A program made the position numbers and the translations under genes. Under the pieces are notes generated by a model, which was not told where the DNA came from, did not search any database, and saw only the letters and a program-made list of their open reading frames with translations. From contig BCKK01000007.1 of NCBI GenBank assembly GCA_001600615.1, positions 650,431-714,430 on the forward strand: DNA of 64,000 nucleotides, read 5' to 3'. This stretch comes from Dioszegia crocea. Its lineage: Eukaryota; Basidiomycota; Tremellomycetes; Tremellales; Bulleribasidiaceae. Positions 1 to 8,987 of this stretch are shown piece by piece; the stretch's first letter is position 1, and each line of letters begins with the position of its first letter.

Positions 1-1996
1 AGCGAGGAGGATTTTCCAGACCGTCATATACGTGTTCGTACAATGCCCAAAGGTGGAGTTTGGCATGATCGGCTAGGTGGACGCAGTGGGGATGAGCCGA
101 GACTTGTTGTAAGGCACGATAGTAGCGATCTGAAGTAAGTTTAACCAATCGCCAAAACTCACCCTCTTCAATCTCATCTTGACGCCTTTGGCGCTCCTTA
201 TCCCTCATCTCCGCTTCTCGCTTCTGTCTTTCCTTCTCCTTGTCCGAAGTGATTGGTTCCAGGGCAGGAACTACGGTCTGGACGGACGAGTCGGAGGTCT
301 TGTGCTTCAGACCAAAAAGCGCCGAGATCCGTTTCCGTTTTCCCGTCTTGGGATCTGGTGCACGGACGTCGGGCGAGCGGGGCGTGGATACGGTGATGGA
401 TGGTGTGGGCTCTGTCTCCGCACCGTCGTCCGAGTCGACTATAAGCTGTGGAGGGATATGATGGGTGAAGGGAACATGACCACCATCAGTCATACTAGGC
501 ATGGCTCGACTGCTCGCTCGGCGCCGATGGGCCGTTGAGCTTCCGGAGGGAGTATCAATAGAGCCCGACCGCCGGATCTGACGAGGTGAAGATGCAGTAG
601 TAGAAATGCTTATATTTCGATTCCGAGTGAACCCGCTATCCTGCGTGAGGGCTGGAGGGGCAGAGACGAGGTATGGGTGGTGTAGATCGTCAAGGGAGGT
701 AGGGGGTGAAATGCGAGGTCGAGGAGTAGGGACTGAGGGTGTTTGGGGAGCTCCCATAATTCTGATAGCGGCACCAACATCTGAATCTGCTAGAAGCGCA
801 TTGATTTGATCTATCCTCAGCTTGGCTCAAATTGACAACTAACCTGCAGTCAACGTAGCTCCGCTCCCTCCAGCGCCCATCCCCAGACTACTCGCTAGAA
901 CATCCCGTCGCGGTTCAGCCCTCTCCTTGCCCTTTCTACTCCTCGACGAATCGGGACTGCTGGTAATGAGTGGGCGGAGTAGCTCGCGCCTGACGGGCGA
1001 CTGACTCCGCTTCGGCTTGGCTCCACCGGGCGAAGCAGTGTCTCCCCGTGGGGCGCGAAGGCCGGACCGAGATGACGCCGAGGATGATACGCGCGAAGGC
1101 GGATTAGGGACTGAAGGGTGGACAGGTCGAAAGACGGAAGATCGAAGTAGGTCTCTCGAGCTATGCCGTGAGATCGTCGTCAGGCGCTTCGCCTCTCTCT
1201 GCAGGCTCTTGTCGGACGAGCTCCGACTGATTGGTATGGTCGATACAGGGAATGCTAAAGTGGCAGCTCTCCGACGAGAAGATCTCGGCTGCTCGCCCTC
1301 GCTCTCACTAGAGCTACTCTCATATCCGCCCGTGACGACCGAAGCTCGCTTGCCGTGCGCCAAAGCTACACCGTCATTGGCTTTACGGCCTGAGTTAAGT
1401 TGGGCCTCAAGCGAGGGCGAGGCAGTACCTTTGGGTGTCGGGGCAGGAGTGGTAGGTGGGGAGACTCTGCGCTCGGTCTTGTCGTTAGATGGGTCGGTGG
1501 AGCTTTTGGTAGGAGGTGAAGGGTAGGCAGACCCAGACGTCGAAGCCTGGGGGCGGGATGGAGGCTGTGCGAAGTGGACAGAGGATATGGAGGCTGAGTG
1601 GGAACGCGAGGTGGGTTTTATGGAGGAGATAGGTCCTATTGTTGCTGTGGAGGATGATGAGGCCGAAGCGGAGTGCGGTACAGGACTCGGGGATGGGAGA
1701 TCCATGGTGGTTTGTGTTTCAGGATCGGGGGATGTGGTGTTGGGTGAGTGGACGACATCAGGGTGTGTGTGGAAAGAGGACGTCGTGGGTGGTATTGTTG
1801 GATACTTGGGAGACTCTCCTGTGCTGTATTTGGGCTCTGGCGTGACGAGAAGGAAGGGATGGCTATGTGGTGTAGGGTGTAGGGCGAACCAGTGATGGAT
1901 GTGGTCCAGTGGAGTGACGTAACGAGCGGCTCCCTCCGCCAACCAGCCAAAGCTCAAATTCTCATCTCGTCCACCACCACAACTTGCAAGTATCAT
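1..1996 (-). CDS. Ser/Pro-rich hypothetical protein, 3' end cut by window
   Basis: I do not recognise this gene. The minus-strand ATG at 1996 opens a first exon to about 844 that encodes a Ser/Thr/Pro-rich, low-complexity sequence with basic patches and phospho-site-like runs such as GYESSSSESEGE. A 33-nt intron (811-843) fits the intron style of the neighbours; an alternative acceptor would move the next exon start to 786 in the same frame. Exon 2 (163-810) stays Ser/Pro-rich and ends in a charged helix rich in KEKERQKREAEMRDKERQRR. A 33-nt GTGAGT...CAG segment (130-162) is probably an intron, but it is also open in frame. Beyond it a folded-looking stretch (YYRALQQVSAHPHC) runs off the window. 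The start is 200 bp from the divergent MetAP2 gene, so the two probably share a promoter region. Function is unknown. Confidence 0.6.
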
Positions 1997-2196
1997 ACCC
2001 TAAGCCTATAGCATGTGAGTACCAGCTCCCCGCCACTCCCCTCCCACCGCCCAGTGATGCTGGTCAACCACATATGTTAGACTTCTGAACGGGGCTTTCA
2101 ACCCCGATCGCAGTTGATAAATAAGACTTCTGAGGGCATTCCTTACCTTGCAACATCCTTTATCAAGGCTTACAAGCTGATATCTTAGCTCCTACG

Positions 2197-3779
2197 ATGA
2201 CGCCCGTCGCTGTACCGACGCTTGAGAATTTGAGTTTGGCAGATGCACCGCCTGCCAAGCCTGTTGTAGATGTTGAAGATGAAGACGGGGAGGAGGATGA
2301 TGAAGGTGATGAAGCGGGAGGTGAGGGCGCAGTAGGCGATGCAAAGAAGAAGAAAAAGAAGAAGAAGTGTATGTATCATTTGTCACCCATTGTACATCCT
2401 TCACAGTTGACATTTTTCAGCCAAGAAGAAGAAGTCTGGGACAGTGGCGCAGTCTTCACCGCCCCGAGTGGGTCTGACCAAGATTTTCAAAGATGGGGTG
2501 TTTCCTATCGGACAAGAGGTTGATTATCTCAACGAGTGGGTGTAGGTCTTTGCCTCAGCTGATAGTAGCAATGCGTATCGGACGACATCGGAAGAGTGCA
2601 GAGAGAAGGAACGGCTAGCGCAGGGCGATCCGACAGATACATATCAGAATATCCGACGTGCGGCCGAATGTCACCGACAAGTCCGGTCGTATGCTCGTCA
2701 AAATATCAAACCAGGCATGTCCATGACGGAGATTGCAAATATGATTGAGGACGGTACGCGGGCGTTGGTAGAGGAGAATGGGTTCGAGAGTGGGATAGGT
2801 TTCCCAACCGGTCTGAGCGTGAATGAAGTTGCGGCGCATTATACCCCTAACGCTGGAGATACAAAGAGTGAGTATCAGTGCTGGTCGGGGCTAATGGTAG
2901 TTCTGCAAAAATCTGATGTGATGAAGGTGGATTTTGGAATACATGTCCATGGAAGAATTGTGGACTCGGCATTTACGATGAACTTTGAGCCGACGTGGGA
3001 TCGCTTGCTTGAAGCTGTCAAGGAGGCGACAGATGCGGGAATTGCTGCGGCCGGGATCGACGTCAGGATGTGCGATATTGGAGAGGCGGTACAGGAAGTT
3101 ATGGAGAGTTACGAGGTGGAAGTTGGGGGCAAAACACATCAGGGTGAGCATTATATCGGGAGGTGCAGGGTTAGGTGCTGATGTTTAGTCAAATCAATTG
3201 CCAACCTCAGTGGTCACACGATTGTCCCTTACAGCATCCACGGTGGAAAGAGCGTACCGATCGTGAAGCAGTTTGGCGCAGATAGGGATGAGACCAAGAT
3301 GGAAGAAGGGGAATACTTTGCGATTGAGACGTTTGGAAGTACGGGTCGGGGCCGAGTGGTGGAGGATGGTGCTTGCTCACACTATGCCTTGGCGAAGGAT
3401 ATACCTGCCAAGCCGCAATTACAGTAAGTGCGCGAGTCTGGGCATGGCTGAAGGTAGACATCAATCGGCCAAGACTCTGCTGCGATCGCTACAGAAGAAT
3501 TTTGGGACATTACCATTCTGTCGACGATACCTCGATAAAGCCGGCGAGAAGAATTACCTCTTAGCTGTGAGTTTCAGAAGAGGTCGAGCTAATATCCAGC
3601 TCAATACTTTGGTCCGTGATGGTTTGGTCATGGACTATCCGCCACTTGTTGATCCTCAACCTGGAGCCATGACTGCGCAATTTGTAAGTCACCGTTAAAG
3701 CCGTGCTGACGGATAGGAACATACCATTCTACTCCGGCCTACTTGCAAGGAAGTTGTATCACGCGGTGACGACTATTAG
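2197..3779 (+). CDS. MAP2: Methionine aminopeptidase 2
   Basis: This cytosolic metalloprotease removes the initiator Met from nascent chains whose second residue is small. Eight exons (2197-2368, 2421-2535, 2569-2867, 2901-3143, 3189-3423, 3458-3566, 3600-3683, 3717-3779) give 439 residues, a normal length for fungal MetAP2. The N-terminus is acidic and then poly-Lys, as in eukaryotic type 2 enzymes, and intron 1 splits the Lys tract. The metal and catalytic residues are visible: His in HYTPNAGD, Asp in KVDFGIH, Asp in RIVDSAFT, His in [13 protein letters not shown], Glu in FAIETFG and the final Glu in EHTILL. The C-terminus [13 protein letters not shown] is the family signature. Introns 2, 3, 6 and 7 are 33 nt and intron 5 is 34 nt. 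It diverges from the upstream Ser/Pro-rich gene and converges with GOS1. Confidence 0.96.
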
Positions 3780-3810
3780 ACTGTAGATACAATTCATGAA
3801 CATGTACATA

Positions 3811-4684
3811 TTAGAACCCAAACATATACCCTAGGAGCAGAATCACACACGCGCCAACTACAACGCCCATTATAATTGAATCTCGCCGCCGTCTTGAGTG
3901 TATCATAGTGATGAGTGTGTTGATACCCGGCATTTGGCTCAAAACCCCGCCCATCCGCTGATCTAGATTTGAAAGCATACTACGCTGCTGGGAGAAATCT
4001 TCTCTTGTAGCGTATGCTTGGCTGGGAAGTCAGCGCGACTCCTCTAGGCAATGAGGTACTTACTTTAGGGTATCATCCATCATTCTATGACTGGAATCTA
4101 TCCGTCCACGATCTGCAAGCAGAGCGTCTGTCTGTGATGATTGCGCAGTCTTATAGTCGCTGACTATCAGCACGTCCTAACTAAGGCCTCACCTGATGTC
4201 TTTCCGTACAGACCCAAGGAGGTTCTGCCTCTGTATCGCCTGCTCGACATTTGCCTAGATGTCAGCTCAGTATTCAGCTCAACCCACTCTAGTGCGGAAG
4301 AAGTCCCGCTTGTAATCATCAAGATTATCCCGATGGCGCTGGGCGGCATGTTGCATGCTAGAAGAAGGGGGTTGGGAAGGGGAGTTGATGAGTGTAGTCA
4401 TATCGTCAATAGCTTGTTCCAGCTACGGCGCGTTAGCTGAGCCTGACTTCGGAGTATTTTGGGAAGCTGACCTTTCCAACGAGCTCTTCTAGCTCTTCCT
4501 CGACTAGCCTATATCCCTCCTCGCCCTCATCCTCAATATTGACATCCCCTCTCGAGCTCCCACCGACTGCTGCCCCGCCTCGGGAGATACCAGCGGCGAT
4601 TTTGGAGTATGAGGAGAGCTTAGATTCGAGCGCTTGCTCCAGTGCGCGCGCATGACGTCTGGCGTTCTCCCATGATGTGGACAT
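3811..4684 (-). CDS. GOS1: Golgi Qb-SNARE GOS1 (GS28)
   Basis: A v-SNARE that mediates ER-Golgi and intra-Golgi membrane fusion. Five exons (4472-4684, 4288-4422, 4193-4254, 4064-4159, 3811-4021) give about 238 residues, close to the usual GS28 length. The N-terminus (SWENARRHARALEQALESKL) matches the conserved GS28 helix. The SNARE motif runs through SSHRMMDDTL and QAYATREDFSQQRSML, where the Q of SQQR is the likely zero-layer glutamine. The sequence then passes PGINTLITMIHSRRRRDS into a single C-terminal anchor (IIMGVVVGACVILLLGYMF) that ends one residue later. It converges on MetAP2, with the two stops about 30 bp apart. Confidence 0.93.
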
Positions 4685-4976
4685 TGTACCTGGTGCCTGT
4701 GTAGATGTAGTGTATGGGAGGTATAGGTAGCGGGTGAAACTTGGGCGTGGTTTCAGGATCTACGCGTTGGACATCTTTACGTCATCTCGGGGATGACCGC
4801 TTGGGCTAGGTGCCACACTGAGATAACGCCGACCTGCGATAACGCCGTGGAGTGACGCGGAATCTGACGGAAGCCGAAGCTTTTGTCCCCCTCTCCTTCC
4901 CTTGCCCCGCCCCTCTTGTCATCGTACCTTATCCTTCTCTCTTCTCTTCTAAAACAAAACAAATCAATCAATCACA

Positions 4977-5757
4977 ATGGCAGCAAAGGTGTATGTTGGA
5001 AATCTGTCGTGGAACACCAACGACGAGATCCTTCACCAGGTTGGCTCATTAATTCCCATAAGCAGATGTATGAATTTGCTTATCGTTTCAAGGCATTCTC
5101 GGCGTACGGACAGGTCACAGACGTTTGTTGTTTCTTGCTTCTCAGTCTTCGTGGTTACCGTTTCTGACTCGTTTGCAGTGTATCGTCATGAAGGACAGGG
5201 AGACTGGCCGATCCCGTGGTTTCGGTTTCGTCGTGTGTACCTCTTTTCTACGCCTGACGGGATACGTTCTGAGTCTAGACCTACGGAACCCAGCCCGAAG
5301 CTGAGGCTGCTATCGCCTCCATGAACGAGCAAGAGCTTGACGGTCGTCGTGTCCGAGTGGGTTTTGAGTTGTTTCTCGGCTGACGTTAAGGTTAACCTTG
5401 CCAACGCTCGGCCCGCTGGTGGTGCCGGTGGTGGTGGTGGCGGCTACGGTGGTGGTGGCTACGGTTCCGGCTACGGCGGTCAGCAGGGCGGCCAGGGCGG
5501 TGGTTACCAGGGTGGTGGCGGCCAGGGCGGCTACGGCGGTGGTGGTCAGGGCGGCGGCTACCAGGGCGGTGGTGGTGGTGGTGGTTACGGTGGCGGCCAG
5601 GGCGGTCAGGGTGGTGGCTACGGCGGCGCCCAGGGCGGTCAAGGTGGTTACGGCGGCCAGCAGAGCTACGGTGGTGAGTCTTGTCTTGGTTTAATTTGGG
5701 TTTTTGAGACGTGGCTGACGGTCAATAGCGCAGGGCGGCTACCAGGGCGGTTACTAA
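4977..5757 (+). CDS. Glycine-rich RNA-binding protein (single RRM)
   Basis: A small RRM plus glycine-rich tail, the architecture of cold-inducible RNA-binding proteins. It probably binds single-stranded RNA and affects stability or translation under stress. Six exons (4977-5039, 5093-5122, 5179-5232, 5279-5356, 5391-5673, 5729-5757) give 178 residues. RNP2 is KVYVGNLSW at residues 4-12 and RNP1 is RSRGFGFV, near residue 45. The helix EAEAAIASMNEQELDGRRVRV follows. The tail, from about residue 85, is made of GGYGG, GGQ and GGY repeats and ends AQGGYQGGY. A pyrimidine-rich tract and an A-rich leader precede the ATG, as in highly expressed fungal genes. The five introns are short and cut the RRM into small pieces. 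Confidence 0.93.
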
Positions 5758-5880
5758 GCGTTTACCTACATTTAAATGAATGTATCTCTTTCGCGCTAAA
5801 GCGCTTCTGACTGGCCTGGTTTGTGGTTTCGTCGCGTATATATATATTCTACTTGTCCAAGGCGTTGGCCACATCCAGCG

Positions 5881-6231
5881 ATGTCCATGCCGAACTCCAC
5901 CCTCTTCACTCCTGCCCAAGACTTTGCACCTACCCACAACGAGCGTGAGAGCTCTCCGCTGTACTCAGACAAGACCCCCTTCATTGTTTGCGTCGTTATA
6001 CTTGGCTTGATCCTGGCGTCGGTCAGCGCATGGGCGATCTATAGCTATCGAAGGAAGCGCGACTTGGAGAAGTTGGACGAGGAGTCAGCGTCGGATGGAA
6101 CCAAGGCGATGGATGATGAGAGTGAAAGTGCGTATGCTATTGGGTTGAGCTGACTCTGAAGAGGTATAGCGGGCCACCCTACCAAGACCCCAATGCCCAG
6201 CTTGAGCGGCGAAGAGGACAGGCGATCATAA
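5881..6231 (+). CDS. Small single-pass membrane protein, unknown
   Basis: I do not recognise this protein. Two exons (5881-6127, 6170-6231) give 102 residues. It has a polar N-terminus of about 30 residues, one hydrophobic segment (FIVCVVILGLILASVSAWAI, about residues 38-57), a basic flank (YRRKRDLEK) and an acidic, Ser-rich tail. The positive-inside rule predicts the C-terminus in the cytosol. Start is the first ATG in frame that is followed by consistent coding; a second ATG lies two codons later. It lies between the RRM gene and COX20 on the same strand. The length and clean splicing argue for a real gene, but no function can be assigned. Confidence 0.6.
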
Positions 6232-6278
6232 ATGGACAATAGATTATTTGCATTTCCGGCCTTGTCCGTCATACATTC

Positions 6279-6764
6279 ATGTCTCCAGTATTAAACATAC
6301 CAACGGGCAACTCTCCCATTAGCGAGCCAATCAGCGATGAGCAGCTATCAGGGAATAAGACGGAAGATCTGAAGAAGGCGTTTGAAGTGGGTGAATTGAG
6401 CGATATCGGCTGATGGTAGACTCTCGATCTCAAGCGGGATTTCCAAAATATCGAGCAGATCCCATGCATCAGGCAGAGTCTGCTATCGGGGATAGCAGGT
6501 GGAACAGGCATTGGAGCTGTACGCTACCTTGCTTCTAGATGTGAGTCTACGATCTGGACTTGTGCTGAAGATAGCACCACGAGCAGGCGCAAATTGGGCA
6601 GTGGCGAGTTTCATCGTCGTCTCGGTATTTCAATGGTGCGTTTGGCTCGTACTCTGCTGATACCCAGGCAAACATGCAACAGCGCTCGACGGAAACAACT
6701 AGCGGATATGCGCAGAATACAGGAACGATTCCCACATATATCTAAATTGAAACGAAACGAGTAA
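6279..6764 (+). CDS. COX20: Cytochrome c oxidase assembly protein COX20
   Basis: An inner mitochondrial membrane chaperone that helps Cox2 maturation and insertion. Four exons (6279-6386, 6420-6540, 6575-6635, 6683-6764) give 123 residues, similar to other short Cox20/FAM36A proteins. Diagnostic stretches are [18 protein letters not shown], a first membrane segment with [14 protein letters not shown], a second segment ([15 protein letters not shown]), then [17 protein letters not shown]. These match the family pattern of IPCxRxSLL, two helices and a basic C-terminal helix. Introns 1 and 2 are only 33 and 34 nt. It converges with GSP1, with about 22 bp between the stop codons. Confidence 0.88.
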
Positions 6765-6786
6765 ATGCATACATCTACGACAAAGC

Positions 6787-7782
6787 TTAGAGGTCGGCGT
6801 CGTCCTGAAATTAGCTTGACCCCTCAACTTGGACGCAAAACCCACCTCGTCCGGGAGCGGGGCGTTGGCGGCTTGCCTGAGCTCCTCCTCGATACCAGCA
6901 ATCATAGCCTGGTCGATCTGGACCTCTGGCGGGGCCAAAGCGGGAGCAGCAACGAATTCGAGAGATTGGTTGCTGGGATTAGCTCCGTCAGATTCTTCAC
7001 TCACCCGACGAGCTTCCTTCCGAGCCACAAGAACGGCTTCTCAAAGTTGTAGTTTGATTTGGCCGAGATTTCAAAGTACTGCAGGTTCTCTATAGGGTCA
7101 GCACAACCCCATGCACCACTCACTCTTCCTGTGGAAAGTCACATTCCCAGTCTTGACTTTGCGTTCCTACCATTAGCCCTCATCTCGCTCTGGACATACC
7201 TTGACATCGACCTTGTTTCCACAGAGCACAATGGGGATGTTCTCGCACACACGCTCGAGATCTCGGTGCCAGTTGGGAACGTTTTTATAGGTGATTCGAG
7301 ACGTAACGTCAAACATGATGATACCGCATTGTCCCTGGATATAGTATCCGTCTCGGAGTCCACCAAACTTCTCCTGTCCCGCCGTGTCCCACACGTTGAA
7401 GCAGATGGTACCGAAGTTGGTGTGGAAAGTGAGGGGGTGGACTTCAACACCGAGAGTGGCTGGGAAAAGTTAGGAAATTTGCCGCTGGCTGAAACTTACC
7501 AATGTACTTCTTTTCGAACTCTCCAGTCAAGTGACGCTTCACGAAGGTGGTCTGGGGGGTTAGCGAGGGTGAAATGAGGCTGCTTACCTTTCCTATAGGT
7601 TAGTTAGAGTCGAGAGCAATCAACGAACCCTGCAATGTTAGTAAATCCCTTGAAATCGTACTCAAGGGCTCACAGCTGCTCGATTAGCTTAGTTCCTCGA
7701 TGAAAAAGACGGGGGAGAAGCGAAAGAACTCAATTCCACCATCTCCAACCAAAACGAGCTTAAACGTGGCCTGGTTCTCCAT
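6787..7782 (-). CDS. GSP1: Ran GTPase with a heavily split P-loop
   Basis: The small GTPase that drives nucleocytoplasmic transport and spindle assembly. Ten exon pieces rebuild 213 residues: 7734-7782, 7674-7675, 7629, 7588-7592, 7500-7551, 7200-7459, 7124-7166, 7005-7089, 6846-6972, 6787-6804. The total of 642 nt is in frame throughout. Recognisable parts are [27 protein letters not shown], the switch II segment [19 protein letters not shown], the [17 protein letters not shown]5 loop and the acidic end DEDDADL. The P-loop residues T-G-K arise only if the pieces A, CT, G and GAAAG are joined, each flanked by a good intron. The exception is intron 1, whose donor reads TT instead of GT (7732-7733). 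Start is the ATG at 7782, divergent from the FKBP gene. Identity is certain; splicing of the 5' end is inferred. Confidence 0.93.
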
Positions 7783-7999
7783 TCTAGAGGTCTGTAAGTT
7801 GAGAAATGAGTGAGAAATCGAGGAAAGAAGTGTTGAGCAAGGTGTGGATACAAGTTGGCTGAATTGGCAAGGTTTATTGATTCCGGGTTGTTCTGTTTTA
7901 CTCCCGGCGCGTCTGCGGAGCTCCCGTGCGCGTCCAGAGCCATCCCAAGCAGCTCAATGACGGTCATATCGCAGTCACACCTCATCTACATCTCTAATC

Positions 8000-8558
8000 A
8001 TGCTCATCAAGACCTTCATTGCCGCTCTGATAGCGTCTGCTGCTGCTGTATCAGCCTCCAGCGGGAAATCTGCGTCTCAGCTACAGATTGGGGTCAAGTA
8101 CACCCCGGACAACTGTCCTCTGAAGACTAGGAAGGGCGATAAGCTCAGCATGCAGTAAGTCATTGGTACATTGACGGAGGGCAAGCTGACGGACTAGCTA
8201 CACGGGGACTCTGGCGCAGGACGGCAGCAAGTTTGACTCCTCACTTGACCGTAATCAGCCATTCGAATTCACACGTACGTCTAATTCGTCACCTTAGACC
8301 TTTTGAGTGGAGCTGACTTCTCAGTCGGTGCAGGCCAGGTCATCAAGGGTTGGGATCAGGGTCTGTTGGATATGTGTGTAGGGGAGAAGAGGAAGTTGGC
8401 AATTCCGGCTGATCTGGGTTATGGTACGTCTTAGATACAAAGGTTTGTGCTGACTTTCAGGCGCCCGTGGACACCCGCCCGTCATTCCCCCAGAGTCGAC
8501 CTTGGTGTTTGAGGTAGAGTTACTTGGGATCAAGAACCGATTTGTCGATGAGCTCTGA
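8000..8558 (+). CDS. FPR2: ER-resident FKBP peptidyl-prolyl isomerase (FKBP2 type)
   Basis: A prolyl cis-trans isomerase of the secretory pathway. Four exons (8000-8154, 8198-8274, 8325-8423, 8461-8558) give 142 residues, the usual FKBP2 size. An N-terminal signal peptide is clear ([20 protein letters not shown]). The single FKBP domain shows [47 protein letters not shown] and [12 protein letters not shown], so the aromatic binding pocket is intact. The protein ends RFVDEL, an HDEL-like ER retrieval signal. It diverges from GSP1 (about 220 bp between starts), suggesting a shared promoter region. Confidence 0.94.
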
Positions 8559-8987
8559 TCAGTGCGTGATCGAAAATGTAAACATACGAGTGATAGGGGT
8601 ATGCTCTGTCCGTCATCTGGGTGGTCTTATTGATGATACTGAAGCCTGTTGGCATGGAGCGGAAGACTGAGGCATTCGTCAAGAGGTGTAAGGCTATCGC
8701 AAGAGTGCGAGGCGAGTCTACCAGGGGACTAGAGGCGAAATGGGTCAAATCAACACGAGGTGTGGCGGAGCGAACAGACCTACTTTTCCCATACGGCATT
8801 TCTAGAAGGTATTCTCTCCCCTCCCTCTCTTTGATTTTCACACTTGGGCAAAACTTGACGAGATGGCTGTCCAGCCTCCCTAGTTTGAGGGAAGAAAGCT
8901 GAGCCGGTCGAGAATCTGGAACGAAAGGACAGGTAATACATGATTTTGACAAATTCACAAATACGGACAGCAGCAATTACCCGAATA
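8559..8987. other. Convergent intergenic region, nothing recognised
   Basis: About 430 bp between the stop of the FKBP gene and the stop of the ABC transporter. It holds only overlapping open frames with no recognisable protein, and probably carries the two 3' UTRs and polyadenylation signals. Confidence 0.5.

Noticed and set aside
130..162. Reading the 33-nt segment of the Ser/Pro-rich gene as coding
   Set aside because: It is open in frame, but its GTGAGT donor, CTTAC branch site, CAG acceptor and 33-nt length match the introns of neighbouring genes, so an intron is preferred.
5310..5642. Ala/Thr-rich 110-codon minus-strand frame opposite the glycine-rich RRM gene
   Set aside because: It is the antisense shadow of the GGY/GGQ repeats and has no independent start or splice signals.
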